Source: Caldicellulosiruptor changbaiensis (GTDB lineage Bacteria > Bacillota > Thermoanaerobacteria > Caldicellulosiruptorales > Caldicellulosiruptoraceae). From it: 64,000 bases of DNA. The notes beneath the pieces are model-generated. The model saw only the letters and a program-made list of their open reading frames with translations. It was not told the DNA's origin and made no database searches. The position numbers and the translations under genes are program-made. Positions 33,944 through 43,300 of the stretch are shown here, piece by piece. Location: contig NZ_CP034791.1 in the NCBI RefSeq assembly GCF_003999255.1, positions 1,776,501 through 1,840,500 of the forward strand, given 5' to 3'. How positions within the stretch are numbered: position 1 is the stretch's first letter; every line of letters begins with the position of its first letter.

Positions 33944-34027
33944 CTATTTAAGCTTAAGAAAAATTCTATAGCGAAAAAATACTCTGCTCACTTTCCCTGA
34001 GATTTTTGTTTTTTATTCAAAATTGTT

Positions 34028-34453
34028 CTATCGCCTTTTTACAGGTTCTTTTCTCCAATCAAAAGAGTCTTTAAAAATGTCTAATCTGTGACCATTAATT
34101 ATAACTACATGATTATTTATCCATCTAACATCAGCTCTATCTTCCGGGTAATCCCAGTATATGTTTCTAATTTTTAAGCCACTTTTATAACACAGCTCTC
34201 CTCTAACTCCATATGCTGTTGTTGCACCACCATTGATTAAGTAAAATTTAATTTTATATTTTCCATCAGGGGATAAAGATTCACTTAAAAATTCGCCATG
34301 CGGAAGCATGTTCATATCAAAAAATCGCCAGCAGACAAATAAAGTAAATAATAATATGAGCATTAATATTGTCATCAATAATTTGATTAATATTCTTTTA
34401 AAAGAACCTTTGTTTACTTCAGCTGAACCATTAGATTTATAAACCTTGCTCAT
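34028..34453 (-). CDS. DUF5412-like membrane protein, putative partner of the type-44 toxin
   Basis: 141 residues: basic N-terminus, one transmembrane segment (ILIKLLMTILMLILLFTLFVCW) and an extracytoplasmic domain matching DUF5412 (SESLSPDGKYKIKFYLINGGATTAYGVRGEL, IYWDYPEDRADVRW, VVIINGHRLDI). I chose the start at 34453, behind aaagggatatcatggt, because an upstream in-frame start lies in the 3' end of the toxin gene. The gene overlaps the toxin gene by 17 bp, so the two are coupled; this makes an immunity role plausible, but DUF5412 also occurs without toxins. Terminator follows. Confidence 0.68.
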   Translation of the reverse strand: MSKVYKSNGSAEVNKGSFKRILIKLLMTILMLILLFTLFVCWRFFDMNMLPHGEFLSESLSPDGKYKIKFYLINGGATTAYGVRGELCYKSGLKIRNIYWDYPEDRADVRWINNHVVIINGHRLDIFKDSFDWRKEPVKRR

Positions 34454-35306
34454 ACCATGATATCCCTTTCCTAATTGCTTCTTGATCTTTCGGATCATCA
34501 AAATAGCTATTATACCAAGAAATTTTAAAATTTCCAGTTAATATTTGAGCAAGTCCAGCAGCTGAACATAAAACTTCTGCTGGAAGAGGTAATGATCTAC
34601 CTGTATATCCATAATGAATATTACCAATATCTTCTCCATGTATATACTCTATCTTACCATCAACAACGATTTTATATAATTTATTCCATCCATATATTCT
34701 TTTGTAATCCCAATCACCACCTTCTCTTACTTTAGATGTCCAATATGCAACTTTTGCAGAATACGCTAAGGCAGCATTTCCACTAATAATTAATGTTGAT
34801 AAATAAATACCGTTCAATTCATTTACATTAGCTCTGCACATTTCTATCAAATATACACGCTCTGGCTCATCTGGATCACGCTGAATAACAATTGAATTTT
34901 TATCGCTTTTTACACTTTTATTTTTTAGTTGTATATTTTTTGAAAGCTGTATACTAAAATCATCTTTTACTTCTATAATTCCTTCCTCTATAGCTAAGTT
35001 AAGGTATTTTATGCATTCTTTATACTTCAATATTAAATTATCGTCTTTGACTATATCTTTTATTGATTCATTGACAGTAATACTTCCATCATCATTAATC
35101 CTTAAATAATTTTTGGGACTTTTTAGCACAAGACTATTAATATTGAGCAAACTTTCTATCAATTTACTATCTTGCAATGTATAGTTGCCAACTATCTTAT
35201 ATTTTTCATCTTCAGCATATGACAAAGAGAAGTTAAATACATTAAATATAAATACAAAACTCGTCATAATACTTAAAAAAGCTACCTTCTTTTTACGGTT
35301 TTTCAT
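34437..35306 (-). CDS. Secreted protein with polymorphic toxin type 44 domain
   Basis: 289 residues starting MKNRKKKVAFLSIMTSFVF, a Sec signal peptide likely cut after residue 31 (LSYA-ED). The middle is a charged helical region. The C-terminal 110 residues resemble the Ntox44 family: WDYK (199-202), HGEDIGNIHYGYTG (223-236) and DDPKDQ (270-275), with conserved His/Glu/Asp as presumed catalytic residues of a nuclease-like fold. The start at 35306 follows aggtaggaggaataagaat in leader copy 4; a longer frame to 35477 would consist of leader sequence. Family call is from memory of the motif pattern. Confidence 0.72.
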   Translation of the reverse strand: MKNRKKKVAFLSIMTSFVFIFNVFNFSLSYAEDEKYKIVGNYTLQDSKLIESLLNINSLVLKSPKNYLRINDDGSITVNESIKDIVKDDNLILKYKECIKYLNLAIEEGIIEVKDDFSIQLSKNIQLKNKSVKSDKNSIVIQRDPDEPERVYLIEMCRANVNELNGIYLSTLIISGNAALAYSAKVAYWTSKVREGGDWDYKRIYGWNKLYKIVVDGKIEYIHGEDIGNIHYGYTGRSLPLPAEVLCSAAGLAQILTGNFKISWYNSYFDDPKDQEAIRKGISWYEQGL

Positions 35307-35564
35307 ATTCTTATTCCTCCTACCTATTTTATTTTGCATCCCTTCATGAGCACCCATGAGAGGTTGATGCCATTGTAAGTTGAAATCTTTTAAGTTACGG
35401 AAAAACAAATAAACATATAATAGTAGCAGACATAAACTTGTTGCAATATTTTCTTTTAATATTTTCTGGTATACCATCCTATTTGCATATAATCTATCTT
35501 ATTCGCGAAAGGATATATGCAAATTTCTATACTTATTAATATCATCCTTGGTATTTTCACCTCA

Positions 35565-35594
35565 ATTTTACTTTATTAATTTTTATTCTGTCAA
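35565..35594 (-). promoter_or_regulatory. Conserved leader promoter, copy 4
   Basis: TTGACA (35589-35594), 18-bp spacer, TAAAAT (35565-35570). Confidence 0.65.
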
Positions 35595-35710
35595 CCTCGT
35601 TTTTTTTTTTTTTTTTAGTTAATTTTAAGCAATTTTTAACTATCAGCTCTCTCTTACTTTAAATCGCTTTAAATTTCTTTAATTTTCTCAATATTGTTAC
35701 ACAAACAAAA

Positions 35711-35736
35711 AGCTGCCACCTTTTATAGGTAGCAGC
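35711..35736 (-). terminator. Terminator of the MMPL gene remnant, copy 4
   Basis: Stem gctgc(c)acc / ggt(a)gcagc with tttta loop, followed on the minus strand by tttttgtttg. Confidence 0.7.
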
Positions 35737-35763
35737 CTTTTATTTTTTTTTAAAGATACTTTT

Positions 35764-36960
35764 TTAAACTATGTCCCTTTTTACCCTCATCAAAGTATTA
35801 TACAAAAACGGCAGCAGGAAAAATGCAAGCAAAAGAAGACCTATCACAACACAGATGGAAACCTGCATTAATGTCAAGATTCCAGATGGCAGCATTGCTG
35901 CAAATGTGCCGGCTAAAATTATCACTGCAGATGTTACTACATGTCCTATATTTGCTGAGGTAAGCCTGAGTGCCTCATTTATCTCCAAGTCTTTATATTC
36001 ATAAAACCTTATCAGCAAGAATACACTGTAGTCTATTCCAAGAGCTAAGAACACAACAAAGGTGAAAAATGGCACGCTCCAGTTAAGTGCTTCGTACTTG
36101 AAAATGCCTTTGAAAATCATCTCTGTGATAGAGAGTGCAAGGTAGTAGTCGACAAAAACTATTACTACCATCACACCTGCATTAAAGATTGACCTTGAAA
36201 TAATGAACATGAGTATTAAAATGCTTATTATCATTATTAGTCTTAAAGTCTTGAAATCCTTAAAATAAATGCTTCTCAAATCGTGGTTGCTTGATGATAT
36301 TCCTCCAACTCCCCATGAAACAAATTTAGTGTCTACAAACTCTAAAGAATTTTTCAAAACTTTTTCCACGTTGTCAACAACATCAATTGCTTTGTTTGTA
36401 TATGGGTTTGTGTCAAGAATCAAGATTATCTTTGTTATTGTTCTATCTTTATTCATATATGAATCTAAAGCCTTTTTGAAGCTATTACTTTTTATAGCCT
36501 CTGGTGGAACATAAAAGATGTTTGTTGTCTTGTATCCTTCAAAATAACTCTTCATACTCTGCATAGAATTTGCCATCTTGTTAAGTGCATCAGAAATCTG
36601 CAAAAGCGCTGATTTTAAACTTGTAAACCCTGTCTGAAGTTCATCAACTTTTTTTAGAATCTGTTCTTTTTGTTTGTCAAACTCCTGAATTTTTGAATAC
36701 ATAAGATTTACACCTGAGATTATTTCCTTTTGCCCCTTGTCAATTTTGTTATAACCACTTACAACTTTTCCTTGAGCATCTGCAAGATGTTTGGTAGCTA
36801 CAGCAATACTGTCAATCGAATTTGAGATAAAGTTTTAAAGAATTATCTGCCTCTGAAATTTGTAATGAAATCCTTTCACATTCAGATGAAAATTCTTTTA
36901 GCTTAAGGGCAAGTTTGCTGCTTTCACTTTCAATCTTCGATAGAATCTCTGCAGCCATAA
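35764..36960 (-). pseudogene. MMPL/RND-type transporter, 5'-truncated and frameshifted
   Basis: The open part (35764-36702) is a coiled-coil/periplasmic-type segment (KKVDELQTGFTSLKSALLQISDAL) followed by six membrane helices and the MMPL block FLALGIDYSVFLLIRFYEYKDLE; it ends KRDIV. Upstream the same protein continues (SNSIDSIAVATKHLADAQGKVV), then a one-base shift near 36836 and LKLKEFSSECERISLQISEAD, and all homology stops near 36960. MMPL transporters export lipids or peptides across the membrane; about 1000 residues is usual, so over half is missing. It is the fullest of the four remnants. Confidence 0.83.
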
Positions 36961-37249
36961 TATAATTGATACACTTTTCGCTTGCAAAATTTACATAAAT
37001 TTATGGATGCTTTCAACTTTCTTTTGTTTTTAAATAAAACTACTTTCTTTGCTGAAAATGCACATTTTATATTACCGGTAATTGCTTTGTTATTATCTAT
37101 TTTACCCAACATTGAACCAACAATAAATATACCCTTGCGCAAAAAAATAAATCTAACTTCTATAAAAATTGAGTCTACTATTGATATTTCGTCATCGTTC
37201 TATCAATCTAATTCATCGCTCTAATTCATAGATATAACAAAACAAATCT
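36961..37249. other. Intergenic stretch without recognisable gene
   Basis: About 290 bp between the MMPL remnant and the nucleotidyltransferase gene. Short frames run on both strands (70-80 codons) but none has a convincing ribosome-binding site or a family resemblance. Confidence 0.5.
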
Positions 37250-38866
37250 TTATTTAACTAATATTACTTCTGCCATTGTTGTAGGATCATTTATTGCTAA
37301 AAACCAACAACCCAAATAATTTATTTTATCAATATTTTTATCTACTTTTCCATTAACTTGAATATCAAATAAAAATCTATTGCCCTGTTTTGGATTAATC
37401 AATATAACATTCCAAGGAATTTTTAGCTGAAGTAAAAAGCTATCATCGTTTTTTGTTATTTGTACTTTATCAAGTATATTTTCTAATATCTTATCTTGAT
37501 TAACATTATACTCACCTTCAATTATTCTTTTCTCCCCACTAACATCTTTGATTTTAATATCTATCATCTTTAATATTTGATAATTGTAAAAACTTAAAAT
37601 AATTTCCATATCTTTTTTATACCAATGCTCTAATTCTGATGATGGTAATTTTATTACAATAATGAAAAAACTATAGTCCCAGCTAACTCCAATAGAAATA
37701 TTTTCTCCATTTAAAATTATTTCATTCCTTTCATATGTTTCTGTATTCAACAAACAACATTTCAAATTATAAAATAATATATTTTCGCAAGATTTTCTAA
37801 TTTTATATGGGCAAATAAGAAATATACCTTCTCTCAATTTAAAAATAGCTGTTTTTATTATGTCTGCTTTGTTACTAAAAATAAACTTTGAAGCATTATA
37901 TTTCAATAACTCTTTAATAACTTTTTTTCTAAAACCTTCTTTTACATTATGAAGAGAGTTATGATAGACATTTTGGAGTTCAACTATATATTTTTGATAC
38001 ATTCCTTTAGGAAATATTTCTGAAATTAACTTTAATGCAAATAGAACTTCACCTACTATATTTAGTTTTTCGGCATTTTTTAATATCTCCTCCCAAACAA
38101 TCTTATTTCTATACTTATTCTCAAAAAGTAAAATATCTATAAGTAGTAATAATCTTAAGTATGGCTCCTTCCCTTCTGTTAACATAGAATAATAATCCAA
38201 GATAAAATCCTTTGAAAAATGATATAATAAATATAAAAAATTATTGTTAACATCTAACCGATAGAAAATTTTCCCTTTAACTTTATATTGTTCTGCTTTA
38301 TTTATCAATTGTTTTATAAATTCATTTTCATCATCCCAGTTACATGTAAATTTTAAATGAACTTCAATCGGAACATTAACTAGCATATTCCCAATAATTA
38401 ACTGTTTGTTCATAGAAGGTAAATGATTATGTCCTCGTAGTTTTAAATCATAAACGTTAATTAAATTATCACTTACATGTAATCCTTTTTCATCTTTATA
38501 TCCTAACTTACCTAAATGGTCTAATAATACTGGTAAATCGTCACAAGTAACTAAAATATCTATATCACTTGTTTTTCTAATTTCTGGGTATTTATATAAA
38601 TCATAGCTTAGTAAAATACCTTTCAAAAACAAAACTTTTATCTTCGAACAAATTTCATTTATATTTAACATCTCGTTAAATATAATATCATTGATAAATT
38701 TTTGAAATTTTATTTTTGCGGTTGTTCTATTTAAGACTTCGTCATCTATATTATATTTTGAAAATAATACTCTATCTAGTTCGTAACTTTCAGCAAATTT
38801 ATATAGAAGACTCTCATCTTTTATATAATTTATCAAGTAATTATATAAAACCTCATATACTTTCAT
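37250..38866 (-). CDS. Nucleotidyltransferase (NTP_transf_5 type) with C-terminal CBM9-like domain
   Basis: 538 residues. The N-terminal 350 match the uncharacterised nucleotidyltransferase family often found in peptide natural-product clusters: KVLFLKGILLSYDLYKYPEIRKTSDIDILV, with Asp101 and Asp103 as metal ligands and IEVHLKF near residue 165. The C-terminal 190 residues are beta-rich and end in NDPTTMAEVILVK, resembling the CBM9/DOMON fold. It likely transfers a nucleotide to a peptide or small molecule; the substrate is unknown. ATG follows aggaggagaatggtatata and lies 29 bp behind the ABC gene, so it is in that operon. Strong AT bias marks the whole cluster. Confidence 0.75.
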   Translation of the reverse strand: MKVYEVLYNYLINYIKDESLLYKFAESYELDRVLFSKYNIDDEVLNRTTAKIKFQKFINDIIFNEMLNINEICSKIKVLFLKGILLSYDLYKYPEIRKTSDIDILVTCDDLPVLLDHLGKLGYKDEKGLHVSDNLINVYDLKLRGHNHLPSMNKQLIIGNMLVNVPIEVHLKFTCNWDDENEFIKQLINKAEQYKVKGKIFYRLDVNNNFLYLLYHFSKDFILDYYSMLTEGKEPYLRLLLLIDILLFENKYRNKIVWEEILKNAEKLNIVGEVLFALKLISEIFPKGMYQKYIVELQNVYHNSLHNVKEGFRKKVIKELLKYNASKFIFSNKADIIKTAIFKLREGIFLICPYKIRKSCENILFYNLKCCLLNTETYERNEIILNGENISIGVSWDYSFFIIVIKLPSSELEHWYKKDMEIILSFYNYQILKMIDIKIKDVSGEKRIIEGEYNVNQDKILENILDKVQITKNDDSFLLQLKIPWNVILINPKQGNRFLFDIQVNGKVDKNIDKINYLGCWFLAINDPTTMAEVILVK

Positions 38867-38895
38867 TATATACCATTCTCCTCCTAAAATAAAAT

Positions 38896-40500
38896 TTAAT
38901 TGAAATCAATTTGATAAATTTTATTAAAATATCTCAATAAGTTCCTTTCATGAGTAACCATAATAATAGTAGTGTTTGGATCTTCTAGCAGACTGGAAAT
39001 AACTTTTTTCCCCTCTTCATCTAAATTTGCAGTTACTTCGTCAAACAAATAAAATTGCCTCCCTTTGAGCATTGCTCTTCCAAGAGAAATTCGTTGTTTT
39101 TGCCCACCTGATAAATAAATTCCATTATCACCCGCACGTTTGTCTTTTATTTCTTCCAACATTAGTTTTTTCATAACGCTCTCTAAAGTATTTATTTCTT
39201 TGTTGAATTTCACCATCTTGATATTATCTTCCACTGAAAAGTTAAATATAAATGGCTGTTGAGAACAATACCCAATTCTTTCTCTTAAACTCTCTAAATT
39301 TATTTCCTTGAGTTCAATCCCATTAATGTAAATTTCACCTTCATAGTCCTCATAGAAACCTAAAAGAATTTTTAAAAAAGTAGTCTTTCCAGACCCATTT
39401 TCACCTATTATTGCTACTTTATCTCCTTTTTTTATGTCAAGAGAAATATTCTTGAAAATATAATCTTTATCAAACCTATATCCTATATTTTTTATCTCTA
39501 CAATTTCTATATCCTTTGTTAGTACTTTTCCTCCATATCTTTCTGGAGAGTTTATTAAATCTAATATCCTCTTTGAGAATATTTTAAGTTTATAAAACTG
39601 GTTAATCGTATTAATGATGTAATTTATCATTCCCTTTATCAAAATTGAATATCCAGTTATTTTTATAAAATCTCCCAAGGAAATTTTATTTCTTAACATA
39701 AAATAACTGCCCAAAATATACATAAATAGCATTGAAATCTGAGAGAAAGTATCATCCATTGTCTTTAAAATAACTGAAGTTTTGATCTTCTCTTTTACAT
39801 ACTTTTCAATAAAGTCTTGGTAGCACTTTTTTATCATTTCCTTTATTTCCTTTTCTAATGAATGAACTTTAATATACAAAAAACTTTGAACAACTTGATT
39901 TTCTAATTCTCTTAATTCATCTTTCCTCTCCTGACCATATTTTGTAATTCTCTGGTTTTGTTTTTTTGTGATTAGAGGAATTATTATAGGAAGTAAAACT
40001 AATATAAAAGATAATATTGAATAAAAAATTTCTATTTTTATCATTACATATAGTACGTAAAGTATGAATATACAAGAAAACAAAATTTCAACAACATCCA
40101 AAATTGCAAATCTAAATAATCTTATATCATCATTAAATCTTGTCAGCACTTCACCAACTGTCAATTTATTTAATTTCAAAAGCTTTTGACACAAAAATTT
40201 TTTGTAGATATTAGTATCGTGTAGGACTACTACCTTCCCAAATAATAAAGCTCTATATATAGAAGATATGCACGGCAAAACAAAAATAACAATACACAGA
40301 ATAAATAGAAGATTAATTATGTTGTTTTTCAATAAATAAAAATCTCTTTTTAATGCTGCATCCATATAAACTCCTAATTTTGATACCAAATATATGTCTA
40401 CAATATTTTGTAGAGAAAAAATAATTATATCACACAACAATACATACCAATATTTAACCAAAAAATCCTTAACTAATCTATTTTTTTCTTTAATCACCAT
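38896..40500 (-). CDS. ABC transporter, fused membrane and ATPase domains (second half)
   Basis: 534 residues: six-helix type I exporter membrane domain (to about residue 320) and an ATPase with Walker A GENGSGKTTFLK, Q-loop YCSQQPF, signature LSGGQKQRISLGRAM, Walker B FYLFDEVTANLD and H-loop MVTHER. All motifs are canonical. With the preceding gene it probably forms a heterodimeric exporter. It starts 17 bp after that gene behind gcgaggtagtttttt. No peptidase C39 domain is present, so any leader cleavage would need another enzyme. Peptide export is inferred from neighbours. Confidence 0.88.
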   Translation of the reverse strand: MVIKEKNRLVKDFLVKYWYVLLCDIIIFSLQNIVDIYLVSKLGVYMDAALKRDFYLLKNNIINLLFILCIVIFVLPCISSIYRALLFGKVVVLHDTNIYKKFLCQKLLKLNKLTVGEVLTRFNDDIRLFRFAILDVVEILFSCIFILYVLYVMIKIEIFYSILSFILVLLPIIIPLITKKQNQRITKYGQERKDELRELENQVVQSFLYIKVHSLEKEIKEMIKKCYQDFIEKYVKEKIKTSVILKTMDDTFSQISMLFMYILGSYFMLRNKISLGDFIKITGYSILIKGMINYIINTINQFYKLKIFSKRILDLINSPERYGGKVLTKDIEIVEIKNIGYRFDKDYIFKNISLDIKKGDKVAIIGENGSGKTTFLKILLGFYEDYEGEIYINGIELKEINLESLRERIGYCSQQPFIFNFSVEDNIKMVKFNKEINTLESVMKKLMLEEIKDKRAGDNGIYLSGGQKQRISLGRAMLKGRQFYLFDEVTANLDEEGKKVISSLLEDPNTTIIMVTHERNLLRYFNKIYQIDFN

Positions 40501-40517
40501 AAAAAACTACCTCGCTG

Positions 40518-42125
40518 TTAATAAATTTCAGCAATTTCGTTTACTGATTGGTTTTCGATTCTCCAAATTTTATTTACACAACTTGCCAATTCAATATTAT
40601 GTGAAACAATTATTATTGTTTTTTCACTTTTACAAAGAATATCTTTCAAAATTTCTATACTTTTAGTATCAAGATAATTAGTCGGTTCATCAATTATTAA
40701 GATTGAAGACTTTTTCAACAACCCTCTTATTATTGATATTTTCTGTTTTTGCCCATCTGAAAGTTGATTAATTTTTTTTGATAAAATATCATCCAAACCA
40801 AACAAGTGCAGTAAACTTCTTTTTCTATCTTCCAAATTGTCTTGAATCATCATATTAAGGTTATTATCTATATCCTGTGTAAAGAAAGTAAAATTTTGAG
40901 GAATAAATGAAATGTGTTTACTGAAACTCTTAAAATCTACTTTTGAAAGTGGTACACCATTAATAAGAATATCACCTTTAAAAGATTCATAAAGTCCCAT
41001 TATAAGCTTCAAAAGAGTAGTTTTTCCACTTCCATTAGAACCCATAATCAATATTTTATCTCCTTTGTTGATACGAAAATTTAATTTGTTGAAGATACTC
41101 TTAGAATTTTCATAGGAAAACGAAACATTTTTAAACACAATATTTTCAATTTCATTTATTTGTATCATATTCCCATATTGATCTTCTATATCAAAATTTA
41201 GTATTTCACTAATTCTTTCAAAAGAACTTTTTTCAACCCTCAAATTTTGAAAACCTTTTGCTGCTACTTTAAAATTATCAATTACAATAGGAAAAAGTGA
41301 TATGAACACTACAACCAAATCAGGAGTTATTAATTTTTTATATAAAAATAAACCTAACATGATATATGTACCAAATTTTGCTATATTGTTGCATAAGTTG
41401 TAAAGTATATCTTCAATTGTTCCTACTTTTTCCATTTCATTTGCACATTTTTTGCTGACTTCTTCCAAGGAAAGAAATCTTAAAGAGGCCCATTCATAAA
41501 GATTATATGCTTTTATTACTTCAATTCCTTCAAAAGACTGTTTAATAAAACCTGTTAACTCATCATCTGCACGATGACTTTCCTCAACTATTTTATTCAT
41601 ATATTTTATTGTAAAAAACAGTGGAAATATAGGTAAAATCCAAAGACCAAAAAAAATAACTGAAAGAGAAAAATTTTTTAGACCCAAAAAAATAAAATAA
41701 CCTGCTAAACATATTAAGGCTGAAAAAACTGAAGAATAATGAACATAAAAACACTTTACTATATCATTAAAGTCCTGCTCTAATCTATTTAAAATCTCAC
41801 CTTGTCCATATTTTTCTATTAATGAATATTTGTTATTCAAAAACAACATAAATAACTTTTTCTTTAGTTCAATAATTCTATTCTCTTTAAAAAATTCAAT
41901 TAACAATGAAAAAAATAATTTGCCAGAAATAATAATAAGATAAATTAAAAGAAAGGTAACTACATTACATATAAAAACCTCCATATCTTTTTGGATAGCT
42001 AATGAAAATAATTTAGCAAAGGTATTAGAAATATATATGTTTACGATACCCTCAATTAAATTTATAAAAACAATGAAAATAGTAGGTAATAACAATACTA
42101 TTCTTACATAGTATTTAAAATTCAT
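40518..42125 (-). CDS. ABC transporter, fused membrane and ATPase domains (first half)
   Basis: 535 residues with six membrane helices and an ATPase: Walker A GSNGSGKTTLLK, Q-loop FIPQNF, signature LSDGQKQKISIIRG (Gly to Asp change at the third position), Walker B ILIIDEPTNYLD and H-loop IVSHN. The altered signature beside the consensus one in its partner suggests an asymmetric heterodimer with one degenerate site. I take the ATG at 42125 after ggaagggtgcaaaagg, not a start 39 bp upstream. First intact gene of the ABC-ABC-nucleotidyltransferase operon. Confidence 0.88.
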   Translation of the reverse strand: MNFKYYVRIVLLLPTIFIVFINLIEGIVNIYISNTFAKLFSLAIQKDMEVFICNVVTFLLIYLIIISGKLFFSLLIEFFKENRIIELKKKLFMLFLNNKYSLIEKYGQGEILNRLEQDFNDIVKCFYVHYSSVFSALICLAGYFIFLGLKNFSLSVIFFGLWILPIFPLFFTIKYMNKIVEESHRADDELTGFIKQSFEGIEVIKAYNLYEWASLRFLSLEEVSKKCANEMEKVGTIEDILYNLCNNIAKFGTYIMLGLFLYKKLITPDLVVVFISLFPIVIDNFKVAAKGFQNLRVEKSSFERISEILNFDIEDQYGNMIQINEIENIVFKNVSFSYENSKSIFNKLNFRINKGDKILIMGSNGSGKTTLLKLIMGLYESFKGDILINGVPLSKVDFKSFSKHISFIPQNFTFFTQDIDNNLNMMIQDNLEDRKRSLLHLFGLDDILSKKINQLSDGQKQKISIIRGLLKKSSILIIDEPTNYLDTKSIEILKDILCKSEKTIIIVSHNIELASCVNKIWRIENQSVNEIAEIY

Positions 42126-42240
42126 CCTTTTGCACCCTTCCCCAATAAATATAAGCTTATTCAATAATTCTACTCTGTATTGTTATATAAATTATCTAAC
42201 AACCAATTACATGTTACTTTTGAATTAATCACTTTTTCTT

Positions 42241-42618
42241 CTAAATTTCAATCTGGCAAAAGTAATCTGTAATAGGTGCATTTATTGATTTATAACAAGT
42301 AATTGAGGTAGTATTGTTTTGATCTAAAAATACTTTTAAAGGTAGATTTTTATAATTATATACTAAGCAAGAAAGAATTAACTCCTTTTCTTTTTGCATT
42401 ATTATTCTAAATTTATTGTTTTCGAAATGATATAGTTCCGGTATATATGCAACATTCAAAGTTTTATTGTAATTCTTTAATTTTGAAACGAATTAATTGT
42501 AATTATTTTGTATTTTAAAATTTGTTTTTATATCTATTAAGAAAGTTCTCACATTATTTTGCATTACATCTTTATAGTTTTGTAAATTTATCAAAGTCTA
42601 TTAATTGAATTAACATAA
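42241..42618 (-). pseudogene. Degenerate small gene upstream of the ABC exporters
   Basis: An ATG near 42618 preceded by taaggtgtgatt starts MLIQLIDFDKFTKL; after one frameshift the frame reads VMQNNVRTFLIDIKTNF, meets a TAA at 42493-42495 and goes on FVSKLKNYNKTLNVAYIPEL to a 72-codon tail ending DYFCQIEI at 42241. So a gene of about 125 codons with one frameshift and one stop is the simplest reading. I do not recognise the family; its position suggests a former member of the peptide cluster. Confidence 0.4.
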
Positions 42619-42674
42619 TCACACCTTACAATTAAATATACTACTATCAATTCATATCGTTAATGACAATTTAG

Positions 42675-42955
42675 TCATAATTTTCTCTCATAAGACAAGT
42701 GGCTACTGTCACATTTTTAAAGTTCAATTCTTTTAAGGACTTTAAAGCATTTATTGCTTTTTCAAAAAATCCATCACCTCTAATCTTATTATGAATTTCT
42801 TTAGGACCATCAATACTAATTTTAAATACAGAAAAATTTATATTTTGTATTTCCCTTTAGTATATCCCTTGTAAGTTATAACTACTATTGCTGATTAACA
42901 TTTCCATATTTTGTAGTATGCATATTGTAATATCTCTACTATATCTTCTCTCTCT
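42675..42955 (-). pseudogene. Internal fragment of a second radical SAM gene
   Basis: About 280 bp closely resembling 30856-31137, that is codons of roughly residues 77-170 of the radical SAM enzyme at 30260-31366. Long identical blocks are visible (for example the run coding for the segment around KLGPKEIHNKIRGDG-type sequence). It has small indels and lacks both the cluster-binding cysteines and the SPASM end, so it is dead. It shows that a second radical SAM gene once lay next to the ABC-nucleotidyltransferase genes, or was copied there. Confidence 0.82.
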
Positions 42956-43079
42956 CAATATACCTTTGATTTTCTCAAAATATCTCGCGATTTCTTTAAA
43001 ATTCGCTATCGAAACAAATAATTTTGTTCTTGATATTGTTATTATTGCTTTATTCTACCATACCCAGCTTAGACTCAGC

Positions 43080-43300
43080 CTCTCTATTGTATTTATCTTG
43101 TTGCTCTACCATATTACGGCGGGTATCTATCCACAACAACCATGGTGTTTACCCTCTCATGTCTCTCAGGGTCTTTTCTCACTTGCCCTCAATTCCCTCG
43201 TCCCATCTACCATGGCGTGGACGTCAGTTATGCTCGTATGCAGGGTCTTCGCCCGTATGGAGGATGTACTCTGACCACCCGCTCACATTTTTCAATCTAC
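43080..43300. other. GC-rich non-coding block beside IS110 element 1
   Basis: About 220 bp with visibly higher GC than its surroundings, containing catggtgtttaccc / taccatggcg-type inverted pieces and no convincing gene. It may be a structured RNA linked to the adjacent IS110 element, or imported sequence. No more can be said by eye. Confidence 0.35.

Larger units (their letters stand above)
35318..35763 (-). repeat. Leader repeat, copy 4
   Basis: Fourth copy, continuous with the largest MMPL remnant: hairpin 35336-35370, promoter 35565-35594, terminator 35711-35736. It leads into the type-44 toxin gene. No gene lies in this stretch. Confidence 0.82.

Noticed and set aside
35307-35477. 57-residue N-terminal extension of the type-44 toxin gene
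   Set aside because: It would translate the conserved leader and remove the signal peptide from the N-terminus; the start at 35306 has a strong ribosome-binding site.
36930-37142. 70-codon frame on the minus strand before the MMPL remnant
   Set aside because: Starts with a weak codon, has no clear ribosome-binding site and runs into the MMPL remnant in another frame.
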